Assembly: GCA_027492795.1 (NCBI GenBank)
Contig: JAPUEB010000020.1
Coordinates: 22,930-86,929 of the forward strand
Length of the DNA stretch: 64,000 nucleotides
Direction of reading: 5' to 3'
Source of the DNA: Chryseobacterium sp.
Lineage (GTDB): Bacteria; Bacteroidota; Bacteroidia; Flavobacteriales; Weeksellaceae
Of this stretch, positions 60,253-64,000 are shown one piece after another. A model generated the notes under the pieces. That model did no database searches and was not told the origin of the DNA. It was given only the letters and a program-made list of their open reading frames with translations. The translations under genes and the position numbers were made by a program. Position 1 is the first letter of the stretch. Each line of letters begins with the position of its first letter.

Positions 60253-61365
60253 TTACTTCACTTTTACCATTTCCACATCGAAAACCAACCAAGCATTTGG
60301 CGGAATTACTCCTCCTGCTCCTCTTGCTCCGTAACCTAAATCGGCAGGAATAAGCAATGTAGCGGTTTCGCCTTCTTTTAGCATCATAATTCCTTCATCC
60401 CAACCTTTGATAACTCGTCCCATTCCAACAGGAAATTCTATTGGTTCATTTCTTTTGAAAGAACTGTCAAATTCGGTACCGTCAACCAATCTTCCTGCGT
60501 AATGAACAGCAACGATGTCACCTGCTTTTGGTGCTTTTCCAGCTGCGTTTGTTTTGGTAATCTTGTAGTACAGTCCAGAATCAGTTTTTTGCATACCTGC
60601 ACTTAAATTATCAACCAATTTTTGCTGATTTGCCTTGAATTCCTCTTCTTTTTTCTTTTTTTCTGCTTCTTCTTTTGCTAAATAAGCCTTGTTGTTTTCT
60701 GCAATTTTCGCTTTTCCTTCGTTGAAGATTTTTGCAGCATCGTATTTTTTATACTGATCACCTTTACCGAAAATAGAAACTTTTTCCAAAACAACATCGG
60801 TTTTAGGCTTGTCTTGTACTCCTTTTTCTACTTTTGCAATGGTATCGATAACGTCAATTCCATTTACCACTTTTCCAAAAATCGTGTGTTTTCCATCCAA
60901 CCAAGGCGTTGCAACTTGGGTAATGAAAAACTGCGAACCATTCGTATTCGGACCAGAATTTGCCATGGAAAGAATTCCTTTTCCTGTATGTTTCAGGTCG
61001 TTTCTTTCGTCCTCGAATTTATAACCGGGATCGCCCATTCCTGTTCCTTTCGGGTCTCCACCTTGAATCATAAAGTTTTCGATAACGCGGTGAAAAATAG
61101 TTCCGTCGTAAAAAGGAACTCCTTTCGCTTTTGCCTTGTTATCAATTTTTCCTTCCGCCAAACCAACAAAATTGGCTACCGTAACCGGAGATTTCTCGTC
61201 TTCCAACTTCACAATCATATTTCCTTTGGAAGTTTGAAAATTTGCATAAAGGCCGTCGTTCAAACCTTCATAAATTTGCTTGTCTACATTCATCTTTTTA
61301 TAAATTGGGGTGCAACTTACCAGCGAAATGCTCGCAATTGCCAAAATTAATTTCTTTTTAAACAT
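60253..61365 (-). CDS. Peptidyl-prolyl isomerase lipoprotein, cyclophilin-FKBP fusion
   Basis: A 370-aa envelope protein (lipoprotein signal ending SLVSC). The cyclophilin domain covers about residues 40-200 with FHRVIENFMIQGGDP and SMANSGPNTNGSQFFIT. A charged Lys/Glu coiled linker runs from about 205 to 255. The FKBP domain covers about 260-370 with VHYAGRLVDGTEFDSS and PVGMGRVIKGWDEG, ending in LGYGARGAGGVIPPNAWLVFDVE. Two isomerase folds in one chain suggest a periplasmic chaperone. It abuts the GldI-like gene without a gap. Confidence 0.95.
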   Translation of the reverse strand: MFKKKLILAIASISLVSCTPIYKKMNVDKQIYEGLNDGLYANFQTSKGNMIVKLEDEKSPVTVANFVGLAEGKIDNKAKAKGVPFYDGTIFHRVIENFMIQGGDPKGTGMGDPGYKFEDERNDLKHTGKGILSMANSGPNTNGSQFFITQVATPWLDGKHTIFGKVVNGIDVIDTIAKVEKGVQDKPKTDVVLEKVSIFGKGDQYKKYDAAKIFNEGKAKIAENNKAYLAKEEAEKKKKEEEFKANQQKLVDNLSAGMQKTDSGLYYKITKTNAAGKAPKAGDIVAVHYAGRLVDGTEFDSSFKRNEPIEFPVGMGRVIKGWDEGIMMLKEGETATLLIPADLGYGARGAGGVIPPNAWLVFDVEMVKVK

Positions 61366-61878
61366 CTATTTTAATACTTTTAGTTTAATAATTAAAGGAA
61401 GATCATTCCCTATTTTATCGCCGTCGCCATAAGTTCCATATCCTAAAACAGACGGAACCAACAATGTGGCTTCCTCGCCGGTTTTCATGTATCTCAAGGC
61501 ATTTTCCACGGCTTTTAGTTCGTTCGGAAATTTTTTGAATTTCACATCTACGTAACCTTTAGGCTTGTCATAAATCTTCGTTCCAAAAAAATCGTAAATC
61601 TCAAACATATAAGTCACCGTTTCTTCATCATCCTTCTTTTTTCTTTGGCTCAAATTCTCAATATTAATCCAATAATTAAGCGGCATCGGATAAAATTTTT
61701 CATTTTGCTTTGAAATCCAACTTTCAATTTGCCTTCTTTCTAATTGGTTCAAACTTTTTGCCCTGTCTTTAGAAATATCCATCTGCTTTTTCTGCTCAAC
61801 AGCACCAACTGGCGCATGAACCACCTGTTCTTTTGAACAGCTCAACAAAAAAATAAAAATTAATGGCAAATATTTCAT
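61366..61878 (-). CDS. gldI: GldI-like FKBP-type peptidyl-prolyl isomerase lipoprotein
   Basis: A 170-aa lipoprotein. The start was set at MKYLPLIFIFLLSC, twelve codons inside the longest frame, because it begins the lipoprotein signal directly. The C-terminal half is a FKBP domain (YMFEIYDFFGTKIYD ... LLVPSVLGYGTYGDGDKIG). Length, lipidation and the neighbouring isomerase match GldI, needed for gliding and T9SS function in Flavobacterium johnsoniae. The assignment rests on similarity of layout; it could also be a general FKBP. Its stop codon directly touches the start of the next gene. Confidence 0.7.
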   Translation of the reverse strand: MKYLPLIFIFLLSCSKEQVVHAPVGAVEQKKQMDISKDRAKSLNQLERRQIESWISKQNEKFYPMPLNYWINIENLSQRKKKDDEETVTYMFEIYDFFGTKIYDKPKGYVDVKFKKFPNELKAVENALRYMKTGEEATLLVPSVLGYGTYGDGDKIGNDLPLIIKLKVLK

Positions 61879-61962
61879 ATCCAAAAATCCACTGCTTTTA
61901 ATGGCATTTTGCAATCGTTACAATTTCATAAAAGTGGTGCGAAAATAAGAAATTCTGACCAT

Positions 61963-61993
61963 AAAAAAAAGCCGGATTTCTTTTCCGACTTTT
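61963..61993 (-). terminator. Terminator of ilvE
   Basis: An AAGTCGGA/TCCGGCTT stem followed by seven or more Ts on the minus strand, 18 bp after the stop codon. Confidence 0.8.
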
Positions 61994-62010
61994 ACTTTAT
62001 GTTTTTGAAT

Positions 62011-63084
62011 TTAAGCAGTTTCTAAAACATTTTTCTCAACAAGAACCCTCCATCCGAAAGGATCTTCCGCTTTATTCGTCTGTATATCTACCAAAGCTTT
62101 TTTCAGCATCAATGCATAGCTTTCGTCTTCTGTAAGTTTTGGAAGTTCGTATTTTTTGTCTTTATAACCAAATGCCTCGAACAGTGAAGTTACTACAGCG
62201 GTTCCAACTCCCCAAATTTCCTTCAAAGTTCCATTTTCCTGCGCTTCCATCACGGTTTTTACAGCAACAGGTTCTACGCGAACGTCAATACCTTTGTGTT
62301 TTGCAAGAGTAATAAAACTGTCTCTGGTAACGCCATCCAATATTTTTTCGGAAGTTGGAGGTGTGTAAATCGTGTCGTTTATTCTTACAAAAACGTTCAT
62401 CGTTCCACTTTCTTCAAAAAATTCGTGGGAAGTATCATCTGTCCAAATAATTTGCTCATAACCTTCCGCTATTGCCAATTGGGTTGGATAAAAAGATGCC
62501 GCATAATTTCCCGCCGCTTTTGCAGAGCCAACTCCCCCGTTTGCTGCTCTAGAGTAATAATCTGAAATTTTCACAGAAACCGGCGCAGAATAATAACTTT
62601 TTGCAGGAGCACCTACAATTGCAAACATATATTTATTGGAAATTCTTGCTTTCAAACCTTCTTCGGTTGCAAAAATAACTGGACGGATGTAAAGTGATTT
62701 TCCTTCGCCATAAGGAACCCAAGCTCTGTCGATATCCATCAAAACCTTCAAACCTTCGATGAACATTTCTTCCGTCATTTCGGGCATTGCAAGGCGTTTT
62801 GCAGATTTATTGATTCTTTCAAAATTTTTCTCGGGACGAAATAGAAAAACCTGTCCATCTTTATCTTTATAAGCCTTCATTCCCTCGAAACAAGCCTGTC
62901 CGTAATTGAAAGCCATATTTGCAGGAGAAAAAGGAAGCGGACCATAAGGCATTAGTTTCACATCGCCCCATTTTCCGTTTTCATATTCGCAGATAATCAT
63001 GTGATCTATGAAATGATCTCCAAAGGAATAATTTTCAGGATCAAATTCACTTATCCTTGAGTTTGTGGTTTTTTGAATTATCAT
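62011..63084 (-). CDS. ilvE: Branched-chain amino acid aminotransferase
   Basis: A 357-aa fold-type IV PLP enzyme of the long (BCAT type II) form. It has NYGQACFEGMKAYKD, FRPEKNFERINKSAKRL, YIRPVIFATE and lysine K189 in GSAKAAGNYAAS. It then has the phosphate-binding TMNVFVRI and DGVTRDSF. It makes or degrades leucine, isoleucine and valine. A TAAATTTG box at 63110-63117 lies upstream, divergent from mnmD. Confidence 0.96.
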   Translation of the reverse strand: MIIQKTTNSRISEFDPENYSFGDHFIDHMIICEYENGKWGDVKLMPYGPLPFSPANMAFNYGQACFEGMKAYKDKDGQVFLFRPEKNFERINKSAKRLAMPEMTEEMFIEGLKVLMDIDRAWVPYGEGKSLYIRPVIFATEEGLKARISNKYMFAIVGAPAKSYYSAPVSVKISDYYSRAANGGVGSAKAAGNYAASFYPTQLAIAEGYEQIIWTDDTSHEFFEESGTMNVFVRINDTIYTPPTSEKILDGVTRDSFITLAKHKGIDVRVEPVAVKTVMEAQENGTLKEIWGVGTAVVTSLFEAFGYKDKKYELPKLTEDESYALMLKKALVDIQTNKAEDPFGWRVLVEKNVLETA

Positions 63085-63109
63085 TTTAAAAATTTTGAAT
63101 GAGTTTAGA

Positions 63110-63117
63110 CAAATTTA
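63110..63117 (-). promoter_or_regulatory. -7 box TAAATTTG for ilvE
   Basis: A TAnnTTTG match leaving a ~20-nt leader. Confidence 0.5.
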
Positions 63118-63148
63118 ATATAATTTTTTAAATATAAAGAATTTCCTT

Positions 63149-63156
63149 TAATTTTG
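63149..63156 (+). promoter_or_regulatory. -7 box TAATTTTG for mnmD
   Basis: A TAnnTTTG match overlapping the upstream TTG at 63154, which excludes that TTG as the start and favours the TTG at 63169. Confidence 0.5.
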
Positions 63157-63168
63157 AAAAAAAATATC

Positions 63169-63843
63169 TTGAAAAGAGAAGTAAAAACAACCGGAGACGG
63201 AAGCAAAACATTGTTTATCAATAACTTGAATGAAGGTTACCATTCTCATCACGGTGCTTTGCAGGAAGCCAAACACGTATTTATCAAAAACGGACTAAAT
63301 CTATTAAATAATTATGAAATTAATATTTTAGAACTCGGTTTTGGCACAGGTCTGAATGTTTTGGTAACAATTAATGAATTTTTAAAAACTGATAAAAATC
63401 ATATTATTAACTATTTCACGCTCGAAAAATATCCCGTTTTGGAAGATGAGATTTCAAATTTGGGTTATTCTGAACTTTTTGAGGACAAAAAATTAAAGGA
63501 AATTTATCAAAAAATTCATCAAACCGATTGGGAAAACACTTTTGAAATAATCCCCAACTTCAATTTGAAAAAGATAAAATGTGATTTTTTTGAATTAAAA
63601 AACATTGAACTTCCTAAAATAAACCTCGTTTATTTCGATTGTTTCGGAGCTCGTGTTCAGCCAGATTTGTGGGAAAAACCTTTATTTGAAATGGTTTCCG
63701 AAAAAATGGAAAAAGGCGGGCTTCTCACCACCTATTCTTCCAAAGGCAGCGTGAGGAGAATTTTACAGGAACTCGACTTCACTGTGGAGAAAAAAGACGG
63801 GCCTCCCGGAAAGCGCGAAATGATTAATGCTTGGAAAATTTAA
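63169..63843 (+). CDS. mnmD: tRNA (5-methylaminomethyl-2-thiouridine)(34)-methyltransferase MnmD
   Basis: A 224-aa SAM methyltransferase carrying out the last step of mnm5s2U34 modification in tRNA wobble positions. It has GYHSHHGALQEAKHVFIKNGL, the SAM loop ILELGFGTGLNVLVT, and YFDCFGARVQPDLWEKPLFE. It ends GPPGKREMINAWK, typical of stand-alone MnmD without the MnmC oxidase half. No ATG is available; TTG at 63169 gives the family's MKRE-like start, about 8 nt after the predicted transcription start. Confidence 0.92.
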   Translation: MKREVKTTGDGSKTLFINNLNEGYHSHHGALQEAKHVFIKNGLNLLNNYEINILELGFGTGLNVLVTINEFLKTDKNHIINYFTLEKYPVLEDEISNLGYSELFEDKKLKEIYQKIHQTDWENTFEIIPNFNLKKIKCDFFELKNIELPKINLVYFDCFGARVQPDLWEKPLFEMVSEKMEKGGLLTTYSSKGSVRRILQELDFTVEKKDGPPGKREMINAWKI

Positions 63844-63864
63844 ATTTGAATTAGAACTATAAAA

Positions 63865-63906
63865 TGCCACGAATGCACGAATGATTTTATTCGTGTATTG
63901 GTGGTA
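63865..63906. repeat. Palindromic repeat, GCCACGAATGCACGAAT family, copy 3
   Basis: TGCCACGAATGCACGAAT pairs imperfectly with ATTCGTGTATTGGTGGTA. It follows mnmD and probably acts as a transcript end. Beyond it, 63907-64000 shows nothing recognisable. Confidence 0.75.
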
Positions 63907-64000
63907 TTTAAAAACAATTTCAAGCAATTTTTTTGAAGTAACTCAGGTTAAACGCATTAAAATTTTATCTCAAATTAAATATTGAGTTGTTCTTTATACA

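Overview
The window looks like the chromosome of a flavobacterium of the Weeksellaceae, near Chryseobacterium or Kaistella. The DNA is AT-rich. Promoters show the Bacteroidota -7 box TAnnTTTG with little Shine-Dalgarno signal. The proteins include type IX secretion (T9SS) sorting tails, a GldI-like gliding protein, TonB-dependent receptors with carboxypeptidase-like N-termini, LuxR-type regulators paired with TPR histidine kinases, and M13 and M28 peptidases. I see no rRNA, tRNA, CRISPR array, phage or transposase gene.

Layout. (1) 0.1-10.8 kb: two paralogous M13 zinc metallopeptidase lipoproteins, both on the minus strand, flank a plus-strand accessory island (2.5-8.7 kb). The island holds an exported barrel-like protein, a small membrane protein with a poly-T frameshift, a tightly overlapping GNAT / ATP-grasp ligase / cytoplasmic beta-lactamase-fold hydrolase operon, a frameshifted trypsin-like protease, and an EamA permease. 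(2) 10.9-14.3 kb: YjdF-like membrane protein, YCF48-like beta-propeller, amino acid permease. (3) 14.4-21.8 kb: a sulfur module with a Crp/Fnr regulator, rhodanese, DsrE-like and TusE/DsrC-like relay proteins, a sulfide:quinone reductase-like flavoprotein, a DUF3365 haem lipoprotein and a TauE/SafE exporter. It is interrupted by a GH53 galactanase plus a MITE-like element and also contains pnuC. (4) 22.4-28.5 kb: dapF, mltG, a TonB-dependent receptor, galE. (5) 28.9-32.5 kb: a T9SS repeat protein and a formylglycine-enzyme-fold protein. (6) 32.7-40.9 kb: five two-component genes (two LuxR regulators, two TPR kinases, one Reg_prop kinase). (7) 40.9-50.9 kb: DegT aminotransferase, T9SS subtilisin, PD-(D/E)XK nuclease, rsmG, an aminotransferase, and a peroxiredoxin/thioredoxin pair. 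(8) 51.2-59.2 kb: LuxC-like acyl-CoA reductase, ferredoxin, serC-serA-DUF1015, two M28 peptidases. (9) 59.2-63.8 kb: RES/Xre toxin-antitoxin pair, two peptidyl-prolyl isomerases, ilvE, mnmD.

Most notable signals. Three promoters of the sulfur module share one architecture: a 16-bp TGTAAC-led operator centred exactly 36.5 bp upstream of the final G of a TAnnTTTG box. This fits a class-II Crp/Fnr regulon controlled by the local regulator. The GNAT/ATP-grasp/serine-hydrolase operon is the best candidate for an undescribed biochemical system. Two ~197-bp MITE-like elements in opposite orientation begin at the stop codons of unrelated genes, and at least five other palindromic repeat families fill the intergenic gaps. 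All functional calls come from reading the sequence; no database search was run.
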